From contig NZ_ABVL01000005.1 of NCBI RefSeq assembly GCF_000173075.1, forward strand, positions 248,001 to 312,000: a stretch of 64,000 nucleotides of DNA. Reading direction: 5' to 3'. Below the pieces are notes generated by a model, which made no database searches, was not told the DNA's origin, and saw only the letters and a list, made by a program, of their open reading frames with translations. The DNA is from Chthoniobacter flavus Ellin428. Its GTDB lineage: Bacteria; Verrucomicrobiota; Verrucomicrobiia; Chthoniobacterales; Chthoniobacteraceae. Both the position numbers and the translations under genes were made by a program. Of this stretch, positions 39,786 through 47,885 are shown piece after piece. Numbering within the stretch: the stretch's first letter is position 1; every line of letters starts with the position of its first letter.

Positions 39786-40882
39786 ATGAAATTTAGCGTC
39801 AGCAAAGAGAAGCTCCTCGCAGGCCTGCAGACTGTGCAAAATGTGGTCAGTACGCGGACGACGCTCCCGATCCTTTCCAACGTCCTGCTCCAGGCTGAAG
39901 GCGATCAGTTGCGCCTCACCACGACCGACCTCGACGTCGGCGTGAGCGGTGCGATCACTGCCCAGGTCGAAAAGCCCGGCGCCACCACGTTACCCGCGCG
40001 CCGGCTCTTCAACATCGTGCGTGAATTGCCCGCGGCGGAGATCATCGTCGAAGTCGATTCGAAGAACGTTGCCTCGATCCGTTGCGGACAGAGCTTCTTC
40101 AAGATCCTCGGTCTGCCCGAAGAAGAATTCCCGCCACTGCCCAAGCAGACGGACGCGCGCACCTTCACCATCGGCCAGCAAGTGCTGCGCGATGCGTTGA
40201 AGAAGACGTCCTACGCCATCTCCACCGATGAGACGCGTTACGTGCTCAACGGCATCCTGTTTTCGTTCAAGGAGAACAAGGTCACGCTCGTGGCCACCGA
40301 TGGCCGCCGCCTCGCGCTGGTCGATCTCGAAGTGGAATTCCCGCGCAGCCAGGAAGTGGACATCATCGTCCCGACCAAGGCCGTCACCGAACTCGGACGC
40401 CTGCTGGGCGACGAAGGGGACGTCCGCCTGAGCGTCGAGGAGAACCAGGTCGCCTTCCAGATTGGCGACACGCTGCTCGCTTCCAAGCTCATCGAGGGCA
40501 ACTACCCGAATTATCGTCAGGTCATTCCCGGTGAAGCCAAGGAACGCGTCACGCTCGAGCGCGAATTGTTCCTCCAACGCTGTGCATCGTGTGGCGCTGG
40601 CTCTCCAGCGAGAAGTCGAACTCGGTGAAGCTCGTCTTCACGAAGAACAACATCGAGATCGCGGCGAATACGCCCGACGTCGGCGAAGCGCGCGAGTCGC
40701 TTGCCGTGGCCTACAAGGGCCGCGAGTTCTCCATCGCCTTCAATCCGGAATTCCTCCAGGCCCCGCTGCGGGTGCTGACGAATGATGAGGTCTATCTCGA
40801 CATGATCGACGAGATGAGCCCCGGCGTGATCAAGATCCAGAGCCCTTTCCTCTACGTCCTGATGCCGATGCGCATCAGCTAA
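39786..40882 (+). CDS. dnaN: DNA polymerase III beta sliding clamp, with two apparent frameshifts
   Basis: A beta clamp of about 365 residues once repaired. The first two domains are intact from ATG 39786 (MKFSVSKEKLLAGLQTVQNV, LPILSNVLLQAEGDQLRLTTTDLDVG, YAISTDETRYVLNGILFSF). In domain 3 the frame changes twice within 30 bases: after ELFL an extra C at 40572-40576, then NAVHRVAL, then an extra G at 40599-40600, then LSSEKSNSVKLVF to the end (IKIQSPFLYVLMPMRI). dnaN is essential and normally single copy, so sequence error is the best explanation. Gene order dnaA-dnaN is the classical origin order. Confidence 0.93.
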
Positions 40883-40995
40883 GGCGGGGATTTTCGTCTA
40901 TTTCACACTTCCCGCACTTTTCTCTTTGCGCTTTTACGGAGGCCGCATAATGTGCCGCTCCCGTTGCCGGGAAACCGGCGACCGAGGTAGCCAAA

Positions 40996-41080
40996 GCTCA
41001 CGTGGCGGAATTGGCAGACGCGTACGGCTCAGGACCGTATGGGGCAACCCGTGGAGGTTCGAGTCCTCTCGTGAGCACCA
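40996..41080 (+). tRNA. tRNA-Leu (CAG)
   Basis: Acceptor arms GCTCACG (40996-41002) and CGTGAGC (41070-41076) pair, with discriminator A and an encoded CCA (41078-41080). The anticodon stem TACGG/CCGTA holds loop CTCAGGA, giving anticodon CAG. The T arm contains GGTTCGAGTCC. A long variable arm is present, as expected for a class II leucine tRNA. Confidence 0.97.
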
Positions 41081-41113
41081 CCCCAGGCTTTAAGCCTGGG
41101 GTTTCGCTTTTTC
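41081..41113 (+). terminator. Terminator after tRNA-Leu
   Basis: CCCCAGGCTT (41081-41090) pairs perfectly with the following AAGCCTGGGG, then TTTCGCTTTTTCG. It begins directly after the tRNA CCA end. Confidence 0.92.
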
Positions 41114-41123
41114 GGGCCAGGCT

Positions 41124-41834
41124 CTATCGCCGCGACCGGGGAGTGGTCGGTGATGGAGGGGGACCGACGGGTGCGGCGGAAAGTTTGTTCTCGAGATCGG
41201 TCGCGGCGTCATCGAGCACCTGGCTGGCCTCGCTGGTTTTCCCGTCCTGCGTGAAATCGTTCACGCGTTTCCACATGGTTCGGATCGACGAAAGGTCGAG
41301 GCCTGCTTGCCGGGCACGCTCGATGAGTCCTTTCACGCGCTCCATTTTCGCGGCGAGTTCCTGGTCGGCGGGCGGGCTTGCTCGCCGCGATGAACGCGCA
41401 TTTTGTAACGACTGCAGTTTCTGCAGTTGCGCCGCTGTCAACACTTCGCGCGTGCGCAGGCTCATCGTCAAACGAACGCGTTTCAGTTCGGCTTCCGCGG
41501 CGAGCAGGCTTTCAAATTGCGCGCTCGCCGCGGATTCATCCGGCTTGTCCGCGCCGAGGATTTCCGCGAGGGCATCCGATTCGCGCTGCACCGTGGTGGT
41601 GAATTTCGTGGCCACGGTTCCCAGATCACTCATGCCGTCTTCGAGTTTCTTGCGCTGATCCGGTGTGAGCTCGATCTCCGTCGCGTGTTGCAACGCCGAC
41701 TCCGGCGAGGGCATGAGGGCAGGAAGGTTGCGCGCCGTGAACGGTGCGGCATTCAAGAGTGGGAAGGGCAGCGCGAAAAGAGCCAGGACTGCGAGCAAAA
41801 GGCTTCGGTGATGGCGTGAGGATTGGGTCTTCAT
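41124..41834 (-). CDS. Exported Spy/CpxP-like protein, third gene of an ECF sigma operon
   Basis: A 236-residue protein with a signal peptide (LLLAVLALFALPFPLLNAA). The helical mature part has ELTPDQRKKLEDGMSDLG and REVLTAAQLQKLQSLQNA, which look like the LTxxQ motifs of periplasmic Spy/CpxP-like chaperones and of PVC stress proteins. It ends in a Pro-rich tail. It follows an ECF sigma factor and an anti-sigma-like gene, which fits an envelope-stress sensor module. The ATG at 41834 opens the signal peptide. Confidence 0.7.
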   Translation of the reverse strand: MKTQSSRHHRSLLLAVLALFALPFPLLNAAPFTARNLPALMPSPESALQHATEIELTPDQRKKLEDGMSDLGTVATKFTTTVQRESDALAEILGADKPDESAASAQFESLLAAEAELKRVRLTMSLRTREVLTAAQLQKLQSLQNARSSRRASPPADQELAAKMERVKGLIERARQAGLDLSSIRTMWKRVNDFTQDGKTSEASQVLDDAATDLENKLSAAPVGPPPSPTTPRSRR

Positions 41835-41850
41835 GACAAGGCGAAGAAGT

Positions 41851-42252
41851 TCAAGGAGTGAGCAACGCGTTGATCTCGCGAGTGAGTTCCGGCACCGACG
41901 GCGTGTCGGAGCCATTGGCCGCAGTAAGCAGGAAATCGGTGGGGGCGGTTGGATCGAAAGTGGACGCGGTTGCGAGAGCCGCGCCGGCGGCGACGAAGGG
42001 CTGCTCCGCGACGGGAGCTTGCGGAGAGGGATGATGCATCCACACGATCGCCGCAGCGCAAATCACCGTGGTCGCTGCGGCCAGTGCCCAACCCATTGGC
42101 CATGATCGCGGTCCGGTCTGGCGTTGCACCAATGATTGCTGCGCGCGGCGCCACACGCCGTGAAATGCCGGGGATCGCTGTTCCGCATCGCGGCCCCAAG
42201 TGCGCAAATGTTCGCGCAGTTCGTCTTCGTGAGGATCGTTTGTCGGATTCAT
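41851..42252 (-). CDS. Anti-sigma-factor-like membrane protein
   Basis: A 133-residue protein with a hydrophilic N-terminus (DELREHLRTWGRDAEQ), one membrane helix (GWALAAATTVICAAAIVWM, residues about 53-71) and an external tail. No named anti-sigma domain is visible, but its place and topology fit: it starts inside the stop of the ECF sigma gene (ATGA at 42249-42252) and is followed 16 bases later by a Spy-like protein. Other reading frames over this stretch are longer but lack these features. Confidence 0.65.
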   Translation of the reverse strand: MNPTNDPHEDELREHLRTWGRDAEQRSPAFHGVWRRAQQSLVQRQTGPRSWPMGWALAAATTVICAAAIVWMHHPSPQAPVAEQPFVAAGAALATASTFDPTAPTDFLLTAANGSDTPSVPELTREINALLTP

Positions 42253-42782
42253 GGCTGGGCAAATGTCCTGCCGAGACTGGCGCGGAGACTTTCTTTCGCG
42301 CGTTGATAGTGTTTGCGGGCGGAGCCGGGCGATACGCCCATCACCGTCGCGGCTTCGTCCAGCCCGAGGGAATGGTGGAACACCAGCATCAAGACCTCCC
42401 GCTGGCGCCCGGGCAGGCGGAGACACGCCTCCTGTACTTGCCGGATGGTCTCGCCTCGCGCGGTCGCTGCATCCGGCGCTGGGTCGTGTGCTGGTTGCGC
42501 TGCGGCTTCTTCCACCGACGCCCGGCGCATCCATCCCCACAGCGTGCGGCGGCGATGCGCGAGTGCCGTCAGGCGGATCACGCCAAACAGCCACGTCTTG
42601 AAAGCCGAGCGGCCTTCGTAACGCGCACTGCCGTCGAGAATCTTGAGGTAGGTCATTTGCAAAATATCCTCGGCCTCGGATGGCTGGTAAGCCGCACAAA
42701 CCAACGCCCAGGCAAAACTTTCGTCATGCAAGGCTTCGAGCTGCCGGTGGATCGTCTCGGCGTCAGTGGGCGGGGGAATCAT
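42249..42782 (-). CDS. ECF-family RNA polymerase sigma factor
   Basis: A 177-residue sigma-70 family protein with region 2 (AWALVCAAYQPSEAEDILQMTYLKIL, FKTWLFGVIRLTALAHRRR) and region 4 (EACLRLPGRQREVLMLVFHHSLGLDEAATVMGVSPGSARKHYQRAKESL). It is expected to guide RNA polymerase to envelope-stress promoters and to be held inactive by the membrane protein coupled to it downstream. A perfect 18-bp palindrome lies about 70 bases upstream. Confidence 0.92.
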   Translation of the reverse strand: MIPPPTDAETIHRQLEALHDESFAWALVCAAYQPSEAEDILQMTYLKILDGSARYEGRSAFKTWLFGVIRLTALAHRRRTLWGWMRRASVEEAAAQPAHDPAPDAATARGETIRQVQEACLRLPGRQREVLMLVFHHSLGLDEAATVMGVSPGSARKHYQRAKESLRASLGRTFAQP

Positions 42783-42852
42783 CCATGGCCATCAAAGGTT
42801 TGTGGATGAGTGACGCAAGCGCGCGTTTTGTGGGACAGGAATCTATCGGGAG

Positions 42853-42870
42853 GTGCTTTTTAAAAAGCAC
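42853..42870. promoter_or_regulatory. Perfect 18-bp palindrome upstream of the ECF sigma gene
   Basis: GTGCTTTTTAAAAAGCAC reads the same on both strands. It lies between the 3' end of the hybrid kinase gene and the sigma gene on the minus strand. It could be an operator, or a terminator hairpin for the kinase gene. Confidence 0.5.
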
Positions 42871-42940
42871 GGCGGCCTCGTGGAGGAGAGGCGGATCCTA
42901 TCGATCCCAAGAAAAGCGTATCAGTCCCCGAGCCAGCCGC

Positions 42941-44572
42941 TCAGGCCACGCTCGCCAGCTTCTTACTCGCGGTGAACGCCTGATAAACCGCCTGCCGCAA
43001 TTCCGCGTGGCTGATCGGCTTGCCGAGCACCAGGTCCACCCCGGGTGGACGGCCGCCCAAGGCCAGCATTTCATCACCGAAACCCGTTAGCAGGATCACC
43101 GGGATCTCCGGCGCATGTTGCTTAACGGCGACAGCGAGCTGCGACCCGTTCATCACCGGCATCGCCTGATCGGTGATGACGAGATCGAAAGTACCCTTTT
43201 GGAAGAGCTTCAGCGCTTCATCGCCGCGATAGGCGCAGGCCGTGCTGTGTCCATCCCCGTGCATATACTCGGCGATCAATTCGCAGATGACCTCCTGGTC
43301 GTCGACGACCAGCACGCGCAGCGTGCGGTCGAGCCGCGCGATTTGCGGTTTGACCGCGGCTTCGACTTCCGCCGTCGCCGGGAAGCGGATCGCAAAAGTG
43401 GTGCCGGCGTTCTTCTCGCTGGTGATTTCGATCGCTCCCTTGTGGCGCTGCACGATGCCGTAGACGACCGACAGACCGAGGCCGGTGCCGTGCTCGCCCT
43501 TGGTGGTGAAAAACGGTTCGAGGCAGCGCTCGCGCTCCTCGGGCGTCATGCCGATGCCGGTATCCGTAATGGTGACCGCGGCCGAGTCGACGTCCGACGT
43601 CGTGGAGAGGGTGATCGTTCCGCCCTGTGGCATGGCGTCGACGGCGTTGAAAATGAGATTCGTGAGGACTTCGCGCAGTTCGGCGGCGTTGCCGGCCACC
43701 GGCGGGACCTTGTCCAAATTGCTGACCACCTCGATCTGCACCCCAGCCGCCCGGCTCTTGCCTTTCCACTTCGGCGAGGTGAGGGAAATGACGCGCTCCA
43801 CGACTTCGTTCAGGTCGACGGGGAGGCGGATTTCGTTGTCTTCCGCCGGGCGATAGAACTCCCGCAGACGGCTGACGACGTGCGAGGCGTCCTGCGCCGC
43901 GGAGACGATATGGTCGAGGTAAGTAATCTCGCGCTTGGAACCGTTTTGCTCAAGCCAGGGATGCAGCAGTTCGCCGTAACCGAGCATCATGGTCAGCGCA
44001 TTGTTGAAATCGTGGGCGATGCCGCCGGCCATCATGCCCAAGGCGCGCAGGCGCTCCTGTTTCACGATCTGCTCCTGGGTGGTGCGGAGCTCGTGCAGGG
44101 TATCCTCCAACTGGCCGGTGCGCTCCCGCACCTGCCGCTCGAGGTCGAGATTGTGCCGCTGCATACTCTGGCGGAGGAAGCGGTTCTCGATGAGGTTTTG
44201 GATACGCAGGACGACCTCGGCGTGGTCGAGGGGCTTGGTGAGGAAATCTTTGGCGCCGCTGGTCAGGGCCTTGCGCTTGGTCTCGACCGTAATATCAGCG
44301 GTGAGAATCAAAATTGGGAGATAGTCCTCCAAGGAAATGGCCGCCTTGAGTTGCTCGAGGACGGTGAAGCCGTTCAGATACGGCATGTTCAGGTCGAGCA
44401 GGACGATGTCCGGCTCCACTTCCAAAAAGAGAGGCAGCGCCTGGCGCGGATCGGTGGTACAACGCACCTGATGACAGCCCGCCAGGGCCAAAATACGCTC
44501 CAACAAACGCACATTGGCCGGCTCGTCATCGACGATCAGGACTTTGGCTTTGCTGAGGTAATCGTTGGTCAT
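42941..44572 (-). CDS. Hybrid histidine kinase (REC-HisKA-HATPase-REC)
   Basis: A 543-residue soluble protein. REC1 is residues 9-125 (phosphoacceptor D60 in IVLLDLNMPYLNG), then a coiled coil (LERQVRERTGQLEDTLHEL), a HisKA domain (MMAGGIAHDFNNALTMMLGYG), HATPase_c (ELREVLTNLIFNAVDAM, DTGIGM, TKGEHGTGLGLSVVYG) and REC2 (about 420-535, FDLVITDQAMPVMNGSQ). The HDFNN type kinases usually carry out phosphorelay with final output elsewhere. No membrane segment, so it senses inside the cell or through REC1. No output domain is linked. Confidence 0.92.
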   Translation of the reverse strand: MTNDYLSKAKVLIVDDEPANVRLLERILALAGCHQVRCTTDPRQALPLFLEVEPDIVLLDLNMPYLNGFTVLEQLKAAISLEDYLPILILTADITVETKRKALTSGAKDFLTKPLDHAEVVLRIQNLIENRFLRQSMQRHNLDLERQVRERTGQLEDTLHELRTTQEQIVKQERLRALGMMAGGIAHDFNNALTMMLGYGELLHPWLEQNGSKREITYLDHIVSAAQDASHVVSRLREFYRPAEDNEIRLPVDLNEVVERVISLTSPKWKGKSRAAGVQIEVVSNLDKVPPVAGNAAELREVLTNLIFNAVDAMPQGGTITLSTTSDVDSAAVTITDTGIGMTPEERERCLEPFFTTKGEHGTGLGLSVVYGIVQRHKGAIEITSEKNAGTTFAIRFPATAEVEAAVKPQIARLDRTLRVLVVDDQEVICELIAEYMHGDGHSTACAYRGDEALKLFQKGTFDLVITDQAMPVMNGSQLAVAVKQHAPEIPVILLTGFGDEMLALGGRPPGVDLVLGKPISHAELRQAVYQAFTASKKLASVA

Positions 44573-44682
44573 GGTACGCGCGGCACGCCGGGGTCGCCAA
44601 AGCTCCCCGGAAAAATGGGCGGATTAAAATGGAGCATGTGTTATGCCTTTCACCCGGTTTCTCCCAATAGTTAGAATTCCCG

Positions 44683-45381
44683 ATGACCTCTGCTCTACCA
44701 CCTGCTGAAGAAAAAAGCCAGTTCGTCCAGACCATGTTTGGCGAAATTGCCGACCGCTATGATCTGGCGAATCACCTTCTCAGTGGGGGGCTGGATTTTC
44801 TCTGGCGACGGCGGGCCGCGCGGCTCATCCGCGGATGGCAGCCGGGCCGGATTTTGGACCTTGCTACAGGGAGCGGCGACTTGGCGCTAACCCTCCGGCG
44901 CGCTTGCCCGGAGGCGTCGGTCATCGGGGCGGATTTCTGCCCGCCAATGCTCTCAGTCGCGCGCCGGAAGGGATTGAAGCACCTGGTTGCAGCCGATGGG
45001 CTGCAACTGCCCTTTTCTGACGCCGCCTTTGATGCGGTGACGATTGCCTTCGGTCTCCGCAATATGGCCTCCTGGCCGGGCGCACTCGCAGAAATGCGAC
45101 GAATTTTACACCCCGGCGGCCATGTGTTGATCCTCGATTTCTCTGTCCCGCTGCCTCCGTTGCGGTGGATTTACCGTCCTTACCTGCACCACGTCCTCCC
45201 CCGGGTAGCGGCGCTGCTGACCGGGAAAAAGGCGGCTTACGACTACTTGGGCGACTCCATCGAACAGTTCCCCCAGGGGCCGGCCATGTGCGTGATGCTG
45301 GAGGATGCGGGTTTCGAGGAGCCGCTGTGCGAGCCGCTGAGCGGGGGGATCGTGTCGCTGTACACGGCGCGGCGGGTTTGA
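44683..45381 (+). CDS. ubiE: Demethylmenaquinone/ubiquinone C-methyltransferase
   Basis: A 232-residue class I methyltransferase. The N-terminus (FVQTMFGEIADRYDLANHLLSGGLDFLWRRRAA) and SAM-binding ILDLATGSGDLALTL are diagnostic, with VTIAFGLRNMASWPGALAEM and AAYDYLGDSIEQFPQGPAM. It methylates demethylmenaquinone (MenG) or the ubiquinone precursor; Verrucomicrobiota generally use menaquinone, which favours the menG role. It is divergent from the hybrid kinase. Confidence 0.93.
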   Translation: MTSALPPAEEKSQFVQTMFGEIADRYDLANHLLSGGLDFLWRRRAARLIRGWQPGRILDLATGSGDLALTLRRACPEASVIGADFCPPMLSVARRKGLKHLVAADGLQLPFSDAAFDAVTIAFGLRNMASWPGALAEMRRILHPGGHVLILDFSVPLPPLRWIYRPYLHHVLPRVAALLTGKKAAYDYLGDSIEQFPQGPAMCVMLEDAGFEEPLCEPLSGGIVSLYTARRV

Positions 45382-45452
45382 GAAGGACGTGTGATGACCG
45401 TCAGACCGAAGCGACACTGACTCGGGGTATATATACGACGCCGGTGCCGCCT

Positions 45453-45643
45453 ATCGCGGAGCGATACTTGCCTGTAGCCGTGGACTTTAGTCCACGGAAA
45501 CGTTTCGCCATGGGCCGTCGCGGAGCGACGTTTGCGGCAAGAAACAGGAGGCGAGAAGGCAGACGTCGCTCCCGCGAGGAGGCCTTTGCGATCGGACTCC
45601 GTGGACTAAAGTCCACGGCTACAGGCACAGCATCGCTCCGCGA
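45453..45643. repeat. Long inverted-repeat element, MITE-like
   Basis: Perfect 28-bp arms at 45470-45497 and 45599-45626. Each arm itself holds a palindrome built on CCGTGGACT and AGTCCACGG. Outside the arms, ATCGCGGAGCGAT (45453-45465) matches ATCGCTCCGCGAT (45631-45643) as further arm sequence. The 100-base interior contains smaller dyads (GTCGCGGAGCGAC). It fills the gap between ubiE and the Gld-type operon. Confidence 0.88.
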
Positions 45644-45688
45644 TGCATCTGGTCTTGCCCCGCTTTTCCAGCTGGCGCCAGTCCCTCA

Positions 45689-45724
45689 CAAAAAATGAAG
45701 GGCACCGATTTCTCGGTGCCCTTC
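45689..45724 (-). terminator. Terminator of the Gld-type operon
   Basis: On the minus strand GAAGGGCACCGA/TCGGTGCCCTTC forms a 12-bp stem with a 4-base loop and runs into a T-rich tract (CATTTTTTG). It follows the DUF4340 stop by about 40 bases. Confidence 0.93.
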
Positions 45725-45764
45725 GGAGCTTTTCTGTCGAGTGGATCGCTTCCGTTGGAAAGCG

Positions 45765-47864
45765 CTATTTCTCTGCTTTGTCCGCCTTCTCTGGTGCGGT
45801 GGGCGCCGGGGCCGTCGAGGTGGCAGGGTCTGCGCTCGGTGGGTTGGCCGGTTGAGCTGGCGGAGTTGCGGGGGTGGGGGCCGCCGGTTGGGCCGAGCCG
45901 TTTTCCGGTTTGGCTGGCGCTGGCTCCGGAGTATCCTTCGGCGCGGGCGGCGTCGCTGGCGCCGGCGCGGGTGTCGCAGGCGTGGCTGCGGGGGCTGGCG
46001 CCGGAGTGGTGGTGACCGGGGCCGTCGCCGGGGCGGATGTTGCAGATGGCGGCGGAGTGGCCGTACCCGGTGCCGGCGCTGGAGTGGCGCGCGCTCCTTC
46101 GAGCAGCGGCAACTCCATGGCGGTGACATCCGGTTTGCTCAGACCGAAGGTGCCAGTCAGCCCTTCCGCCGAGGCGTAGGTCAGCATGTCCGGAGATACC
46201 CCACCGAGCTGGAGCTTGCCGCTGCCCCTCGTGGTCTTGAAGGAAAGCGTCTCCTGGGGTTGCGCCAGCCCTTGATCGGGAGCGGTGGCGCCGATCCAAC
46301 GCACCGCGCGCAGGGTGGACAGAGTATTCACCAGGGACTCGACGTTGATCTGGTTGACCTTGCCGTCGCCCTTCGCGAGCACCCATTTCTTGTCCTTGTC
46401 GCGTTCCAGCGTGAGGGTCGGCAGCCCCTCGCGCGCCACTTCGAGGTTGGTCACGTCTTCAGCCTTGTTCTTGAAGATCGTCAGTTCCTGCCATTGCAGC
46501 GGGTCGGTCATTGCGTAGCCGAGGAAGCTCTTCGGGATGCTGACGACAAACACTTCGTCATCGAGTTTGGCGTAGACGTCGTCGCCTTCGACTTTACCGA
46601 AGAGGATCGAGACGATCGGCTTTTCGCCGGCTTTCGTCTCCGCGGTATTCTCCGAGGAGTAGGAGCTGAGCGTCACCGTGGCCTGCGGCTGATCGAGCCC
46701 ATATTTGGGCAGATCGGTGGCCACATCCGCCACGAACTTGGTGACCTGCTCGGTCTGCAATTCGGTGAGCAGCTTGGCCGCCGCCGCGGAATTGATCGTC
46801 ACATCCTTGCCATCCGCCTTGCGCACCCACGTCTCGCCTTTGCGGGCCAGCACGATCTTCTCCTTGCCGGGGCTTTCGATATTGATGCGGTCGACGATAT
46901 CGGGCGAGAAGCGCACCAGGTTGCGGTCCCGCACTTCATTGGGCGTAGTGAGGAGGAGCTTCTCCAGCGACTTGGGAATGACGAGCACGACATCGCGAGT
47001 GGAGACCTTGGCGTAGATCTTGTCCTTTTCCTTTTCCACCGCCTTGCCGATTTGCACGACCACCGGTTCCTTGCTGCCCTCAGTGGTCAGCGTCACGGTG
47101 CCGCGCGGTTCCTGCAACCCATAGGTCGCGAGGTTGGCAGTGTCTGTGACGAAGGACTCGACCTGTGCGTTGGCGATCTCGGAGACGAGGTCGCCGGCCT
47201 TTTGATCGTTGGCCCGCGCCTTGAACGGTTTGTCCAGCGACCAGTGCTGATCCTTCTTGTCGAGTTCGATCTCGCCCGTCGAAGTCTTGAGCAGGAACTT
47301 GTCGACCTGCGTGGTCACCACATTGGTCAGCTTGTGGTCGCGGAACTCGTCCACTTTTTTCGAGATCTGGTTCTTCAGATCGTTGCTGATGATATGCGCC
47401 GTCTTCGAGCCTTCGACCCGGGCGTAAACCTTGCCTTCCACTGCGGCATCCTTACCGATGAGGATTTCCACCGGCTTGTCGCCGCCGGTGAAAGTCAGCC
47501 GCGTCTCGGAATTCGCGAGCCCGAATTCCTTCAGCATGTCCTTCCCGTCACCTTTGTCGGTGGGAATGGCTTCTTCGGACTTCAGCGCTTCCGCCGTGGT
47601 GAACAGCTGATTGATCGCCATGGAATCGGCGTGATCCTTGATCGGCGCATCGAGGAACCACGCCCCGTCTTTCTTGTGCAGATCGATCTTGGTGTCGGTA
47701 TTCTTGATCGTGATGCCGGTGATCTTGTCGCGATCAAATTGCACCACGCGACCGGCACTCGCGGTGGATTCCTGGGTCGTCGGTTGCTTGCTTTCGAAGA
47801 AGTGGATGAACGCGAAAATCGCGGCCGCCACGATAACGAGGATAAGCGTGTTTTTCAGTTTCAT
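45765..47864 (-). CDS. DUF4340 protein of Gld-type ABC cluster
   Basis: A 699-residue protein with one N-terminal membrane anchor (TLILVIVAAAIFAFIHF) and several copies of the DUF4340 unit. The repeats are seen as pairs of short strands such as GDVYAKLDDEVFVVSIPKS, VYARVEGSKTAHIISNDL, IYAKVSTRDVVLVIPKS. The C-terminal 120 residues are Pro/Ala/Thr-rich (PAPAPATPPAPK-type low complexity). It comes last in an operon with a GldG-like protein, an ABC permease and an ATPase. The external part probably contacts the complex or the cell wall; biochemical function unknown. Confidence 0.85.
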   Translation of the reverse strand: MKLKNTLILVIVAAAIFAFIHFFESKQPTTQESTASAGRVVQFDRDKITGITIKNTDTKIDLHKKDGAWFLDAPIKDHADSMAINQLFTTAEALKSEEAIPTDKGDGKDMLKEFGLANSETRLTFTGGDKPVEILIGKDAAVEGKVYARVEGSKTAHIISNDLKNQISKKVDEFRDHKLTNVVTTQVDKFLLKTSTGEIELDKKDQHWSLDKPFKARANDQKAGDLVSEIANAQVESFVTDTANLATYGLQEPRGTVTLTTEGSKEPVVVQIGKAVEKEKDKIYAKVSTRDVVLVIPKSLEKLLLTTPNEVRDRNLVRFSPDIVDRINIESPGKEKIVLARKGETWVRKADGKDVTINSAAAAKLLTELQTEQVTKFVADVATDLPKYGLDQPQATVTLSSYSSENTAETKAGEKPIVSILFGKVEGDDVYAKLDDEVFVVSIPKSFLGYAMTDPLQWQELTIFKNKAEDVTNLEVAREGLPTLTLERDKDKKWVLAKGDGKVNQINVESLVNTLSTLRAVRWIGATAPDQGLAQPQETLSFKTTRGSGKLQLGGVSPDMLTYASAEGLTGTFGLSKPDVTAMELPLLEGARATPAPAPGTATPPPSATSAPATAPVTTTPAPAPAATPATPAPAPATPPAPKDTPEPAPAKPENGSAQPAAPTPATPPAQPANPPSADPATSTAPAPTAPEKADKAEK

Positions 47865-47885
47865 GAGAAAAGAGAGAACGAAGGC

